64,000 nt of DNA from Cristatella mucedo (Eukaryota > Bryozoa > Phylactolaemata > Cristatellidae): contig WPIO01000043.1 of the NCBI GenBank assembly GCA_009760855.2, forward strand, positions 3,057,501 through 3,121,500, written 5' to 3'. Position 1 is the stretch's first letter. The number at the start of each line of letters is the position of its first letter. Positions 1 through 11,500 of the stretch are shown here, one piece after another. A model generated the notes under the pieces. The model worked only from the letters and a program-made list of their open reading frames with translations, ran no database searches and had not been told where the DNA came from. A program made the translations under genes and the position numbers.

Positions 1-256
1 TAAAAACACACCTATTTAGGACAGCATTTAGTGGGTCCCTGTGATTCGTCCTTGATGTGCATATGCGTGCTGAAACTGTGCATGCTGCCACTAACCACAT
101 TTGCATGCTGACCGTGTGCATGTCACCCCTAACCATATTATTCATTTTGTTTGTTTTTCAAGCATGATTTTACTTACCATTCAATTGCATTTCCCTTTGC
201 AGCAAGTGTAAAGCACCTAGAGAGAGATTGAGTTCTCTAAGGGCGTTTAATCAAGT

Positions 257-289
<33 letters not shown>

Positions 290-290
290 C
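1..290 (+). mobile_element. LINE family 1, 3' end with (TTA)n tail
   Basis: Nearly identical to 61646-61926, the end of the longest copy: it starts inside the last codons (KTHLFRTAFSGSL) and runs through the 3' UTR to the AAGCACCTAGAGAGAGATTG hairpin and a (TTA)n run. Confidence 0.85.
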
Positions 291-433
291 TTCTGTTGTG
301 CTAAGGCCAATTAGCAAGGTGAAGGTCGGAACGAGTGAAGCCGAAAGTGGTGCTCCCATGATGAAATTGTGTCTGCAGCTAGAATACTGCCTTCGGTTAG
401 TTCACAGCAGAGCACTCCCCTTGCCTTTTACAG

Positions 434-464
434 GAAACGACCAGACCAGCACCCAAAGCTGGTG
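434..464 (+). CDS. Possible small upstream exon of the coiled-coil gene
   Basis: A strong acceptor (ccccttgccttttacag) precedes a 31-nt stretch ending at a GTATGC donor. It leaves one base over, which is the phase the exon at 1027 needs, giving Asp at the junction. The encoded piece is ETTRPAPKAG. Length and content alone cannot prove it. Confidence 0.3.
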
Positions 465-3400
465 GTATGCCCTGTCGAACCTGAAGTGCTAGCTAGCTAG
501 CCTTTGTGGACCGGAGGTCGTAAGGGAAATGTTCGATGGCAGAGCGCCCTCTGCACAAAGTTCGGTCAGCAGAGGCTGCCACGCACTTATATTTATCATC
601 GATCATACCTGCTGCACACAGCAGCACACCTGCTACATACAAGTGTTCCATGCCCAGTGGTGTGTGGAACTTGTGCCTAGACTTAGTGTCCACCACTAAG
701 TCCTCCACTATTTAGGACACGACTCACGTTTCTTCGTGCTGCTGCTGCCTCCTCCTCCAGCCTCTTCCTCGGGTGGCGAATAACGCGAATGCGTCAGACC
801 AACTGCAAGCATCACTAAACTTTCGATTGTGGCTAACACGGGAAGGGAAGGGGCCGCTCAGCAGAACCAGAGCCAGAGCTAGCTAGCTAGCCATCGCTGC
901 CATTGCAAAGCACGTGGAGCAGCCGGAAGGAGCAGGGAAAAGCAGGAAGCTGCTGCTGCTGCTGCCGCTCATGCTGCCGCGCCTTGCTCCGAGTTGTTTT
1001 GGCAGCGCTCTGTATATTCCGTGCAGACGAGCAGACGCTGCAGACGCGACGCGATGAGTACCACGCACTGAGCAGCCTTCGCAAGGAGAACCTCGACCTC
1101 GAGCAGCACATATCCAAGATGAAGGTCTTCTATGCATGGAAAATGAACCGCACCAAGGACAGCCTTCGGCGGCAGCTGACGGAGCTCTCTGCTAGATCCG
1201 AGCGCCACAAGAAATCCTACGTCGGCGTCAAGATGGCCGCAGACGAGGAGAAGGAGCTGCTGCGACAGCAGATCGCCGCCCTGCGCAAGGCGCTCGCCGA
1301 CTCGGAGCGCGAGGCCCGCGACATCCGTAAGAAGCTCGACAAGGAGGTGTGTCCTGCCCCGGATCTCAGCCCCGCCCACCCACCCCCCACCCCGCCTCTC
1401 CTCCTCCACTCGTGTGCCTCTGCCACTCCAGGCACCACGGCGGCAGCGCGGTCTCTCCCTCCCCGGGGGGCGGCGCAGGCGAGCGGTCGTCAGTCCGTGC
1501 CGGAGCTCGTAGTGCCGCTGGAGCTTGCCGGATCGAGGGAAGGGAAGCAGCAGCAGCAGCTGCTTCAGCTGCTTCCCTTCCCGTAATAATAATAATAATA
1601 ATAATAATTCACTTGATAAAGCGCCCTCAGAGAACTCAATCTCTCTCTCTCTAGGCGCTTTACATTTGCTGTAAAGTGAAATGCAATTGAATGGTAAATA
1701 AAATCATGCTTGAAAAGCAAACGAAGTAAACCCTTCTCTTCCTTTCCCTTCCCTTCCCTTCCCTTCCCCTCTTCCCTTCCCTTCTGCTGCAGCATCGGCG
1801 ATGCTGCAGGAGCAGCGGCTGCTGCTGCTGCTGCATCGTTGATGCTGCTGGCACGGCGGTGTGCGACCGTCTCGGCTGCACACCGCTGCACGGCTGCTGC
1901 CCTCGCCGCCGCTACTCAGGCTGCGTGCTCTCGTGCATTACACGAGGAGATCTTCGGTCGGGACGGCCGCTCGCACGTGCGACGTGCTTTTCGGGGCAGC
2001 GACTGAGCGCTGAGCCGTGGCGCACGCACGAACGACACGCTAAGCAGGTGCAGCAGCGTGCCACTCTCTCGACTTTTCTCGTTGCAGACGAAAGCCAGGA
2101 AGGAGAAGCTGTATGCTGCCATGCAGCAGGCGGCCAGCGAGCGGCAGCTGCAGCTGGCCAAGCAGGCCACTGCCGAGAAGATGGTGAGCCGTCTGCAGCC
2201 GCTGCTGCAGAACAGTCTCGTTCCTCCTGCTCCCCCTGCTTCTCCTCCCCATCAGTGTAGGTAGCTGCCAAAGAGAGTCCTCGGGCAGTGCCCTCCCCCT
2301 TCCCGGCTCGATTGCACCTAGTCCCGTAGGTCGAGCGCAGCGATTTCTCCACTTTGCTCCGGCGCGAGCTCGAAGCAAGCATGCCAGAACTGCAGCAGCT
2401 CTAGAGCCGGGGATCGCTTCTCTGACGGTCGCCTCTCACCTTACCGCAGAGTCGCAGCCTGTGGCTGCTTGGCGATTTCCACCCTGCCGCGCTCTGGTAG
2501 AGCGGCTTGCCTTTCACGCCTCCGCTGCCACTGCTTCGATGACAGGCTCATTACCCTACTCTCTCTCTCTCTCGCTCGAAGGCCGAGGAGCTGGAGCAGA
2601 AGGAGCTGCTCGTGCGCCACCTGGCGAGCGAACACGAGCGAGCACAGCAGCAGCAGCACGTGTCGAAGCAGAAGGCCAAGAAGGACGCGAGCGCCATGCG
2701 CCGCGCGCTCAACCACGAGCGAGCGCTCAAGCTCGACGCTTTCCAGCGAGTGGACGAGCTGCAGTCGTACGTGTACGACGCCGAGCTGCAGCAGCTGCTG
2801 CCACCGCAGTCGCACCGCACCGCCTCGCCGACGGCCGCAGGCGTCGCGCCGCTGGCCACGTCCGCGGCCGTGCCGGCCGCCCTGGCCACCGGCCTGGTGC
2901 GAGCCCACACGGTGGCCGGGTACGCTTCAGCATCGGGTGAGGAGCGCTGCGGAGCTTGTGCGCCGCAGCGCTCGCGGAGCGGCGCTGCGGCCGGCGCTGC
3001 GGCGCTCTTTTTTGTGTGCGTGCCAACGTGCTCACTTTGAGCGCGAGAGCTGTCACGTCGTGGATGCTCGATTGCTGCTCATCCTTTCGTCGCAACATCC
3101 GACATCAGGGCTCGAGCGTGAGCGGTTGAAAGCCGTTTGAAGTGAGCTGCTGGACGAGCATCTCGTCAGCGTTGTCGTCGGCTTTTCCTCGCGTCACGTG
3201 AGGAAAAGCCGACGCGGACGCCATTGTCCATTGTCGTCGTCAGCTCGTCCATTGTCGTCGTCAGCTTGTCCATTGTCGTCGTCAGCTCGTCCATTGTCGT
3301 CGGCATTAACTCCTGCTCATGAGACGTGCACGTGCTGCGCTTTCGCTGCAGGTGAACGGGTGCAGTCGGCCTCGGTCGGCAGGAGAATGCTGTCGGCAAG

Positions 3401-5723
3401 CGGCGGCCGCAGCGCCAGAGGTGGCGGCGGGGTGACTGCCGTGGGAGCAGCGTTGCCCAAGCAGGATGCTGCCGCCACCGCCGAGACGCTCCAGCTGCTG
3501 CCGTGGTCTGGCGCCCGGGTTCCATCGGCGGACATCGTCAGCAATGCACGGCGCGCACTGCAGCAAAGGCCCAAGACGGTATGCCGTGCCCGGCGTCCTC
3601 CGAGCGCTCGTTGCCATGGATGCAGCGTATATGCGTTATGTGAGCTTTGAACAGCAGTTGCTCACCTTGGGCTCGGTCGCAAGATAATAATGAGGCATCT
3701 GCATTTCTCACTCTCAGAGAACTAAATCTCTGTTTAGGCACTTTACATGCACTGTAAAGGAAGCATGTCAATGTGAGAATACGCTATGATATGTGACTAC
3801 ATGTGCAATGTCAGCCCACGTAAGCACAAAAAGGACACTTTAGTGGGGCTCAGTGACTGCTGTGCAAAGCAGGTGCATGTTTAGCTTCTTTTTAAATTTC
3901 GTCAAGTCGGGGGGGGGGGGGTTGTCATGACATCCGTCGAAAGTGAACTCCTTGGTCTTTGGGAGCATGAGGATGAAAGGCACAGTGTCTGTTTTCGGTC
4001 GATTTGGAGTACAGGCAGATGACTTCAGTCGGAGGAGGAGGAGGTAGTATGATGTCTTGCTTGATTAGCAAGCAGTAATTCCCATGGGATAGTAGCAATA
4101 ACCTTGCTGTCGATGCGCTGCTCGCATACACCTAGAACGTGGTTTGCCTGCTTTACATGCTTTGACCTTTGTCTGCCACGGCAGCAAGTGGCCAGTGAAG
4201 GCAGCCGAAGACATTGCTGCACAAAGCCATCACTTTCGCGCCCTCGTATCGAGCGGATCTATAGCAAAATCCCGTGCTGCCCATGCTGCAACCGTGCGGC
4301 CTCTGCCACACGCATGCCGGCGATGCCAGACCCAAAGCGAAATCATATATTTCCTCAGCAGCAAGTGTTCTACGGCTGCGGCCGGCTTTGCGGCTAAGCC
4401 TCTGCTGCAGGGGATCTGTCCTGTTTGTTTTTTCAGATTGGCATTCAGAAGGTATACTGTCGTGAGCTTCGTCCCGTCTGCCAGCGTAACACGCGGCTCG
4501 TGGCTTGGAGCAGTAGTCCATGCCTGGCCGTGGATGGGGCGCTAGAATTTGGCTGTAGCAAAAAAGTGCTTGCATCGGATCGGATCGGTCAGCATGTCGA
4601 TGCATCGGCTTTCGGCTTTCATGCCCTCTCTTTGCTTGGGTTCATCTGCTGCTGCAGCAGCCGGCATTGCTGCTGCAGCCAGCGCTGCTGCTGCTGCTTT
4701 TCGTTTCGTCCCTTTCTGCTTTGGGCAATCGCTGTGAATGTGCAGGCCTGGCCAAGGTGCTACTGCTATGCTCGCCCATCAGCCGAGCAAAATACATTTG
4801 AACCGGGCGCTAGTGGTAGCTCCGCCTCCAACTTCCTCAAGCGAAATTCACTGCTGAGGTCAGAGATAGCAAGCACAGCTGCTTCATCAGCCCGAAAGCC
4901 TCACAAGTATGGAGCCGTGGTCCAAAGTCCTTTTATTTAAGCGTCCAGCCAAGCTGCATGATGTAGCCTTGATCGGGAAGATAGGGGTGTTTCTTTCGGC
5001 CGGGGGAGAGAGGGGCAGTGAAGAGGGGGAAGGCTTTGGTTGGAAATGTGTTCAGCGTCTCTTGCCAGCATGGTGATCCTAGCTGACTGAAAATCCTGCG
5101 AACCCTGGCCAATTCGGGCATCGTACTAACTAACCTGTTAGCCACTGCTAGCCGGCTAGCCACTGTTCGGCTGGATGACTTGATGTTAGGCTCGCTAATG
5201 GGCTGCCAGCTCTACTGCTGCCGTCTGCAAGCTGCTGTTGCTTGCTGCTTGCCTGATCTGTCGGCCTTAAATCGTCGTGCCTGGTCTGGTCTCAAGGGGG
5301 GCAATGAGCTGGCCATTGGGTGACTCGCATTTGAAGCTTTAGCTTCGCTGGTTTTCTCGATCATAACAACCTTAGATGTGTTTGTCTCTGCTAGCAGTAG
5401 ATGTTAAGGCCTTGCTTAATAACCACCTCTTCTGCTGGCCATTCGGCTAATTGGCCAATAGTTGAGGAGATTAAGAAATCGACTTGTTATTTTTTTTCTA
5501 TCGGCAATCTTTTCGTGAGCTGGCTTGGAATTAATTCTGAGCAGGATTAATAGAGCCGACTGCTGTGCAGACCGAGCAGCATTCATCTGGTTGAATTTTT
5601 CAGACCGCCGGGAGACTGCGAAGTAAGATGGCAGAGTACCTGCTCAACGACCTCGATCCCAGTGACACAATGAAGACGATCAGCCAACTCGAAGCCGCTT
5701 TTATAACGGAAGTGAAAAAGTGA
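434..5723 (+). CDS. Partial gene for an unrecognised coiled-coil protein (5' end missing)
   Basis: Exons 1027-1346, 2088-2183, 2582-2936, 3352-3578 and 5604-5723 join in one frame with correct splice signals; two small exons (434-464 and 4437-4451) are possible. The product is at least 370 residues. The first half is almost pure charged alpha helix: runs of Glu, Lys, Arg, Gln and Leu typical of a long coiled coil, including the phrase KENLDLEQHISKMKVFYAWK. A Pro/Ala-rich linker follows (end of the 2582 exon), then a Gly/Ser/Ala-rich stretch, then a short helical tail ending FITEVKK. I see no catalytic motif, signal peptide or membrane segment. The style fits a cytoskeletal or ciliary structural protein, but that is only inference. 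I do not recognise the family. The first supported exon starts in mid-codon, so the start codon lies further upstream, possibly outside the window. Confidence 0.7.
1027..1346 (+). CDS. Coiled-coil gene, main exon
   Basis: The acceptor is ctctgtatattccgtgcag and the donor is GAG|gtgtgt. The exon enters with two bases of a split codon and ends in phase 0. It encodes about 106 residues of unbroken charged helix, from DEQTLQTRRDEYHALSSL to DIRKKLDKE, with regular Leu/Ile heptad spacing. A frame starting at ATG 903 would also run into this exon, but its Cys-rich leader comes from a CTG repeat and looks non-coding. Confidence 0.75.
1584..1728 (-). mobile_element. LINE family 1, 3' tail
   Basis: Reads (AAT)n, then the reverse complement of the LINE 1 tail (gcgccctcagagaactcaat). 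It lies in an intron of the coiled-coil gene. A (CCCTT)n-like run follows at about 1738-1785. Confidence 0.85.
2088..2183 (+). CDS. Coiled-coil gene, 32-codon exon
   Basis: The acceptor is ttttctcgttgcag and the donor is ATG|gtgagc; both ends are phase 0. It encodes TKARKEKLYAAMQQAASERQ and a further 12 helical residues. The helix continues without a break from the previous exon. Confidence 0.75.
2582..2936 (+). CDS. Coiled-coil gene, exon with helix end and Pro/Ala linker
   Basis: The acceptor is a CT-rich tract ending cgctcgaag; the donor is gtgagg after one leftover base. The first 65 or so codons continue the coiled coil (AEELEQKELLVRHLASEHER onward, with a four-Gln run). The rest is Pro/Ala/Ser/Thr-rich and probably unstructured. 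Confidence 0.75.
3176..3302. repeat. Hairpin followed by 21-bp minisatellite
   Basis: A 15-bp perfect inverted repeat (CGTCGGCTTTTCCTC and its complement) at 3176-3214 is followed by about 3.5 copies of a 21-bp unit, ccattgtcgtcgtcagctcg plus t. Both lie in an intron of the coiled-coil gene. Confidence 0.75.
3352..3578 (+). CDS. Coiled-coil gene, Gly/Ser-rich exon
   Basis: The acceptor gctttcgctgcag enters in the phase left by the previous exon (G|GT). The exon encodes about 75 residues beginning ERVQSASVGRRMLSASGG and ending ARRALQQRPKT, followed by a GTATGC donor in phase 0. The open frame would run on to a stop at 3650 if the donor were skipped, which could give an alternative short end. 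Confidence 0.65.
3685..3910 (-). mobile_element. Old LINE family 1 3' tail
   Basis: A diverged reverse-complement copy of the LINE 1 tail: ctctcagagaactaaatctc, ggcactttacatgcactgtaaagg, then 3' UTR sequence. It ends near a G10 run. Confidence 0.65.
4437..4451 (+). CDS. Candidate 15-nt microexon of the coiled-coil gene
   Basis: The acceptor is excellent (ctgtttgttttttcag) and is followed after 15 bases, ATTGGCATTCAGAAG, by a GTATAC donor. The piece is phase 0 on both sides, so the five residues IGIQK could be included or skipped without breaking the frame between 3578 and 5604. Confidence 0.35.
5604..5723 (+). CDS. Coiled-coil gene, terminal exon with stop codon
   Basis: The acceptor ttgaatttttcag opens a phase-0 exon of 39 codons plus TGA. 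It encodes TAGRLRSKMAEYLLNDLDPS followed by a Leu/Ala helix ending in FITEVKK. The phase matches the preceding exon. Its base composition is more coding-like than the AT-rich flanks. Confidence 0.7.
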   Translation, partial: TAGRLRSKMAEYLLNDLDPSDTMKTISQLEAAFITEVKK

Positions 5724-6370
5724 CCACATTTGTTTTCGGACTGATGTGGGCGTGGTCCTGACTGCTCTCTGACGATATTAGCTCACTTGCTGAAGCAGAG
5801 CTGGCTGCTCTCAAGGACCGGAAGTTTGAAGCCTATCTGAAAGCTATCTGACATGAAGTGGGTCCGACATGTGTTTATCTACTTTTGCATTGCATGCGTT
5901 TTATGCCTAAAATATACTGCTTTCATGGTGATGCAGGTGAAACATCATCCGCCTTAATGCCACCAACGAGATTGCACCACTTTGACCATATTGACCCTAT
6001 GTGCTAAGGTCTGGCTCAATTATCTTGGCGATCGGTTACAGTGACTGATTGTTGTCTACCCACTTAAGTCATTTAGCTAAGTCCCCAGGAATTCAGCTCA
6101 TTTACCACTATCGCCTATAAATAATCTCAAATCTTTTCGACACTGCTTCAATTCGTATGCCCCCGGAACTCACTAAGAGACCGACATAGCAGTAGCCCAT
6201 GACTTTATACATTTAAAAGGATGCTGAAACCCACCAGTTCCTCTAAGCTTCTGCTCCGTCTATGTGCATTATCCTTCATGTGCAAGGACTCAGCGTGAAA
6301 CTGTGCAAGCTATAACTTATCAGTTGACAGGCTTTCTCACAGACATACGTTAAGTGCCGAGAAAGAGATT
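5724..6370. other. Region after the coiled-coil gene; old LINE fragment near 6130-6340
   Basis: The first 400 bases show nothing recognisable and may include the 3' UTR. On the + strand at about 6130-6340 there is a decayed LINE C-terminus (TFKRMLKPT, compare TFKRNLKTH of the intact copy). Confidence 0.4.
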
Positions 6371-6374
6371 TATA

Positions 6375-6450
6375 AAAAACATACAATTCATTTGTATAGC
6401 ACCCTGAGAGAACTTAATCTTTTTTCAGGTGCTTCGCATATGCAGCAGGG
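6375..6450 (-). mobile_element. SINE 1 tail fragment
   Basis: Reverse complement of the shared LINE/SINE 3' hairpin (tgtatagcaccctgagagaacttaatc). No tRNA-like head is present. Confidence 0.55.
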
Positions 6451-6560
6451 CTATTTAGTTCCCACTTAGATGTAGTTATTAGATGTCATTATTACAGCAG
6501 AGTATACACAAATGTCATTATTACAGCAGCTGAGGCTGCTCTTTGGCTATATGTATACAT

Positions 6561-6565
<5 letters not shown>

Positions 6566-6606
<41 letters not shown>
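6566..6606. repeat. (TA)n microsatellite
   Basis: A pure TA run of about 38 bases, flanked by tgtgtatg. Confidence 0.9.
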
Positions 6607-6612
<6 letters not shown>

Positions 6613-7190
6613 GAGGTCTTTCAGTTGAGTCTCCTGACCAGCCACAGCCACTGGCTCCAGTTATCACGGCTCGGCCACTTCAGACTTCAGTTCCTGTGCA
6701 GCTAGACAAAAATATGCCCAAAGCCACGTTTCGCGTCCAAATCAGCTGCGAAGCGATATCTTGGTCTGTAGCGGCTGCAGTGACTGGCTCGTCACGATGC
6801 TCGAAGGCCGTCCTTCCTCCAACCAGTCCAACATAGCCGTCCTGGAGTAACTTGCCACCGTGCAATTCTGGTGGGGCAAGCGATTGCCAGTCGTGTGTAT
6901 CTCTTGCTTCACTCGCTTCCATTGACTGCTGAACAGGACATTGGGGATTTGAGTTCTGCCATCAGAACGAGCCACCAAGTGGGCAATCAATTAACAGCCC
7001 CACATCCGGTGGGTCAAAAGTGGTGACTACATCGGGGCCGTTTCCTCATTGGGAACTGTTTCCGATAAATTTGCCGAGCAAGAGAACGAATGGACGTATA
7101 GATAAGTGATAGAACCTTTAAAGTTGATCACTTGTTTAGTGGGAGCCACTGCAGGTCACTGGAAAAAATTCACTAAATTGAAATGGCTTA
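6607..7190. other. No gene seen
   Basis: Reverse-strand frames of about 80 codons exist (6680-6922 and 6742-6990), but they overlap in different frames and match no family I know. Possibly old transposon sequence. Confidence 0.3.
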
Positions 7191-7340
7191 TAACCCATGC
7201 AGGAAGACGTGTAAGTATTGTTGGTCAGTCGCCATTGGCTTAGCTGCCACATCCAACAACTGCTGTCAGAACTTCACTGGTTCCCTATCAAATATCGAAC
7301 AGACTTGAGCATTCTTTGTCTGGCCTCCTTGTCTATTCTT
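7190..7340 (+). mobile_element. Decayed LINE C-terminal fragment
   Basis: Encodes a broken version of the LHWLPVKYR motif (cttcactggttccctatcaaatatcg) seen in intact form in LINE 1. Confidence 0.5.
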
Positions 7341-7714
7341 TGTCGTTTCACTAGCTTGCACCAGCACCTCACTTAAGACATCCTTGCTCCTCCATTGTTA
7401 GTAGCACGAAATAAACACGACAAAAAACACCATAGCCGGCTTAATCGAACGTATAGTCTCCATCAGGCTCCTAGCTCAGCAGCCGACGTACCTTTCCCTC
7501 TCCTGCCAAGCGTCCGGTGCTGGTATAGGTTGCCTTTCCGCTATCTCCTGGCTCCCACTTATCACCAACAGCTGATCACAGGCGGGCCAACGTGCTGCAG
7601 CTGAGAGTCGGCCTCCACCCAGACCACATTTCCCTCATACTCTACATGGTCCTATGCTTTCTGTCGTCTCGCCGTCCCTGGAGCAAAACTAGAATTTTCT
7701 GGCGATCAGACTTG

Positions 7715-7885
7715 TTTAGCAGTCTAGATATCGCAGGAGGTAAGGTGCTCGCTCTTCTCCACCGAGGTCGTGGGTTCGAATCCAACAGTGAGCGATCCTT
7801 AATTCCCGACTGCAAGCGGCGGTGATAGCCGGCTAGGATTTTTTGCCGCTATACAAATGAGACTGTTAAATCAGTTTACAGTTGT
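7715..7885 (+). mobile_element. SINE 2 (tRNA-like head)
   Basis: A-box-like gtaaggtgctcgc and B-box ggttcgaatcc are followed by the body gcgatccttaat, ggtgatagcc and the tail gagactgttaaatcag shared with the copies at 29800, 30700, 42005 and 51650. Confidence 0.7.
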
Positions 7886-8299
7886 GCTTTTAAGTTCACC
7901 TGCGCTGAAAGTCTGGAACTCGCTTCGGGCTAGGGTCACTATCCGCAGTGACTTTGTATCGTCACTCTGTAACGTGTAATTCTTAGTTAAACACCGTTTT
8001 GTTCTGCTAAGCTTTCCCTTAGTCCCAGAGTGCGGAACTTTTCTGTATTGTTCCTGCTCCTTCGGCGTGCATATCTGTGAATTAATCAGTGCATGTTACA
8101 AGCCAGAAGGGCTAGTAATCGCTGGCCCCGAGTGTCTTCCTGCTCGATTTTGAATGCTGGTCTAAGCACGATACCGTTCGCGGCAGTCATTAAACCGTGT
8201 ATAGATTCTTTTCCAACGCAGTTGTTAAGCGTCTAGAATATAGACTCTGGATAAAGGTTTAGCGCTCTCAGAGCCCAATATCATCGCCCTGTTATTATC

Positions 8300-8950
8300 A
8301 TTTAGTATTGAGTGTTGAAAGTCCAAAGAGGATGTCGCCGACGCTGGGACTAAGTTTTGACTGCTCGTGCCGGCGGGTGTGCAGCCAGCGATTTCCAGCG
8401 GGTGGTGCAGCTGCAGCAGAGCATTGGCTCCGCTTCGGTTTCAAGTATCCATGGAAACAAAGCCCGAGCTCGCCGCGCCTCCTATCCTCCGCCCACCCGG
8501 TTCGCCCGGAAATTGGGGCCGATTTGTCAGCACACCGCTAACCGTTCTGGTCTTAACCGAGTGAGCCGAACGAACGGTCAGCGGAAAGGCTTAAAATGCT
8601 CGACCGGCAACCCGAGCGGCAAAGCTCGGAGCCTGCTTCGGATCGTGGGATCTCATTTCGAAGCGTCTATCCGAATGCTGCTGGCGCGATATCCCCCCCC
8701 CAGCCACTCACTGCGTTGCTGTGTATTGGGCGGGTCCTCAGCCCGCCCACCGAATCCGGAGGGTTCTCGCCCTCGTCCGCGCCGTAGCTCGTGCCGGCGT
8801 CTCTGTGCCAACAATGTCTCTGTGCCAACAATTGCTCTCCGGCGCTTGAGCAACCATTGTGGGCTGGGACATACCAGTTCAATAACTGGGCTGCACGTCA
8901 CTCTAGACAGACTGCCGCCGTTAGCAACTTCCTGAGCAACGGCTGCCAGC
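8300..8950. other. GC-rich stretch without a supported gene
   Basis: Overlapping open frames (for example + 8357-8935) are a by-product of base composition. I see no domain or splice-consistent exon. Confidence 0.3.
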
Positions 8951-8959
8951 CATAGTAAT

Positions 8960-9020
8960 AGTAAGAATTATTTTGTATAGCACCCTAAGAGAACTCAATC
9001 TCTATCCGTGCACTGTACTG
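8960..9020 (-). mobile_element. SINE/LINE 1 tail fragment
   Basis: The phrase ttttgtatagcaccctaagagaactcaatctc is the reverse complement of the common hairpin. Confidence 0.5.
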
Positions 9021-9719
9021 CTCACTGTCAGAGAAGCAATAAACAAGAGTTGATGACCAGCGAGATATCGTTCTTAGACAGGCATTCAAGAGCACACAAG
9101 AAGCTATACAGGGGCCGCTGGTTAACTTGACATCAGGCAAGTTGCATTCACAAAAGGGTGCACTGTAAGAGCGAAAAGCAGTTAAATGCAAAACGGTATG
9201 CTCGCCGTCTGCTGGCCGCGAAGAGTGGCAGTGATTGGAGTGCCAGATGTTGTGTGCGCCTGCCGGGGGGGGGGCACATGTTGTAATTAGCGAAGCTCCT
9301 TGACACTAATGTACATGCCTCACTTTTGGCCAATAGTTGAGCTATTGAGGCAGCCCAGCGCTAGGCCACTAATGCATGTTACATTTCCTATCCACTGCTG
9401 CGATTCATCGCGCTCTCGTATATGTGCGCGTTGAGAGTAATGAGCAGAGTCTCGTTTGCCGCTCACGTTCGCTCACTGCGTCTCCGAGAGACTCCCACAA
9501 GCCGCCGCCGCTGGAGACAGATCCAACTGAAGCGTAGCTTGAGTGACTAATAAGGAAGCAAAGCGATCGTCCATTACGGAGTTGGTCGAATGACTCAGCT
9601 CTAGGGATGGATGCTTCACCCCACGCCAGGCCGATGACTGTCACTCCAGTAGGTATGAATCGGCTGCAGCCGCTGCCGGGGCCGCGGTCGACCCTACATC
9701 GCTGCCGCGTTAGGGCAAT

Positions 9720-10060
9720 AACGAGGAAATTTATAAAACATTTATATGAAGCTCCAAAAGAACTGAATCTCTTTCGACATGCTTTGTACATATACCAAAG
9801 TGCTACGGAATTCGCCGACGCTGGTCGATGGGTCCATGTCACTGAGCACCTGGGCGGCAACAGTGATGGCTGATGGAATAATAATAAGAATAACACATTT
9901 TTATAGCGCCCCCAGAGAACCCAACCTCTTTCTGGGCACTTTACACTTGCCACAAAAGGAAGCCTGGTCGAATGGTCAGCGGTACCATGCTCAATGACAA
10001 TGAGCATAACATGGTTAGAGGTAGATCAGGTAGTTAGAGGTTGTTAGAAGTAGATAGCAT
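9720..10060 (-). mobile_element. Two LINE family 1 3' tails in tandem
   Basis: The first tail (9720-9800, aagctccaaaagaactgaatctc) and the second (9876-10060, tagcgcccccagagaacccaac, then 3' UTR gcataacatggttagagg) point the same way. Confidence 0.6.
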
Positions 10061-10264
10061 CCAAATGAGATGCGAAGCATCAGCCAAGAAATCCAGCCTC
10101 TGATCCTGACCAGTTGCCATCTCCCTGCTGCCAGTGCCGACGCCTTCAATGGATGGCGTTCTCGACGCGTGCGGGCTCGACGCCTACCGGAAGCGGGCCG
10201 TAAAAGAACGAACCGAACCGAGCTTATTTGGCTAGAACAGAAACAACCAATATCACTCAGCGAG

Positions 10265-10595
10265 TAGTGTAATGTATCTAGTGTAATGTAATGTACATCA
10301 AACTCACAGCCTAAGCGACTATCGGTACGCATTCGATAGCGAACAGACTTCATCTCACGCAACAAAGAGAAAATGGGAAGCATAGCGAAGTCGGGAGAGC
10401 AGTTGAGGTACTGAATAACACGGAAGTAGCCGCTCAGGACGGCTGGAAAGAATATGCTATAGTCGGCAGCAGGAGAGTAGTTGTCATTGCAAAATAATCG
10501 TGGAAGCTACTTCCGCAGTCTAGGACCTGCAGAGCAAAAGCTTCTGTCGTCAACGATCTTTACGCGAAAGAATGGAACAACTAATTCAGAGTAGC
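10265..10595 (-). mobile_element. LINE family 2, 3' end
   Basis: Starts at the TAATGTAATG tail and reads into the C-terminal coding part (reverse strand RLGCEF and similar). About 80-85 per cent like the copy at 12640. Confidence 0.75.
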
Positions 10596-10814
10596 AGAGC
10601 GATATCGCTCAGCCACTCGCTAAGTCCTGCATGGTGCATTCTACGAAGTGTCATCGATCATTAGCCAGCCCTTGTTGCACTTACCGTATTTGCCTACCCC
10701 GAAGTGTCTCACGAACTCACTCTCAGTCGCTGGCTCCGTCTATCTCCCACTCAGACCTGCCATTTGCCAACCTCCGTTTTCCTCTCTGTCTCTGTGTCTC
10801 TCTACCTATCTCTT

Positions 10815-10937
<123 letters not shown>

Positions 10938-11267
10938 CTCTACCCTCGGCATATCTCTCGACTCAGCGTTGATTAGAGCGCTCCGAAAACCACGTCAGAT
11001 CAATGCCGAAACGGTCGCGTAATGAGTGTGATCGTTTTCGAGGGCCAGAGTATGCGATACGCCTTACAGATGTCGTGGAGATTGTTTGGAATTGATCCGA
11101 TTGAGATCAAAACAGTGAAAGTGTGATCAGGTTATTACAAAGAACACCCACAGTCTTAGCCCAGCTCATCTAGTAAGTAAAGCTTGTAGTAAAAAAGACC
11201 GAAACTACAATTTTGCAAGCCACAAACATCTGCGTCTGATGTGGCGATAGCGAAGGACAATTAAATA

Positions 11268-11500
11268 TCATAATGTAATATACCTCTGTAATTTTACGTA
11301 GCCGCGAGGACTAAGTGGATGAGGGAGTTGTATCAAAATCAAAGCCGAAGCGGTTTTTGGTGCCCATACAGACTTCGTGTAGTATAGAAAAGCGACAGTG
11401 AGAAGCATAGCTGAGTCAGGAGGGCAGTCGAGGAAGTGAGCAGCTTGGAAGTAGCAGCTCAGGACGGCTGAAAAGGATGTGCCACAGTGTGTTCGTTTAT
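11268..11500 (-). mobile_element. LINE family 2, decayed 3' end
   Basis: Shares gaagcatagc, gagcagttgaggtagtgag-like and gtagcagctcagga stretches with the other copies. Confidence 0.6.

Noticed and set aside
903-1026. ATG 903 as start of the coiled-coil gene
   Set aside because: The leader encodes a Cys-rich stretch from a CTG repeat and a good acceptor lies at 1024-1026, so the exon more likely starts at 1027.
3226-3302. CRISPR-like array
   Set aside because: The 21-bp units are directly adjacent without spacers, in an animal intron; it is a minisatellite.
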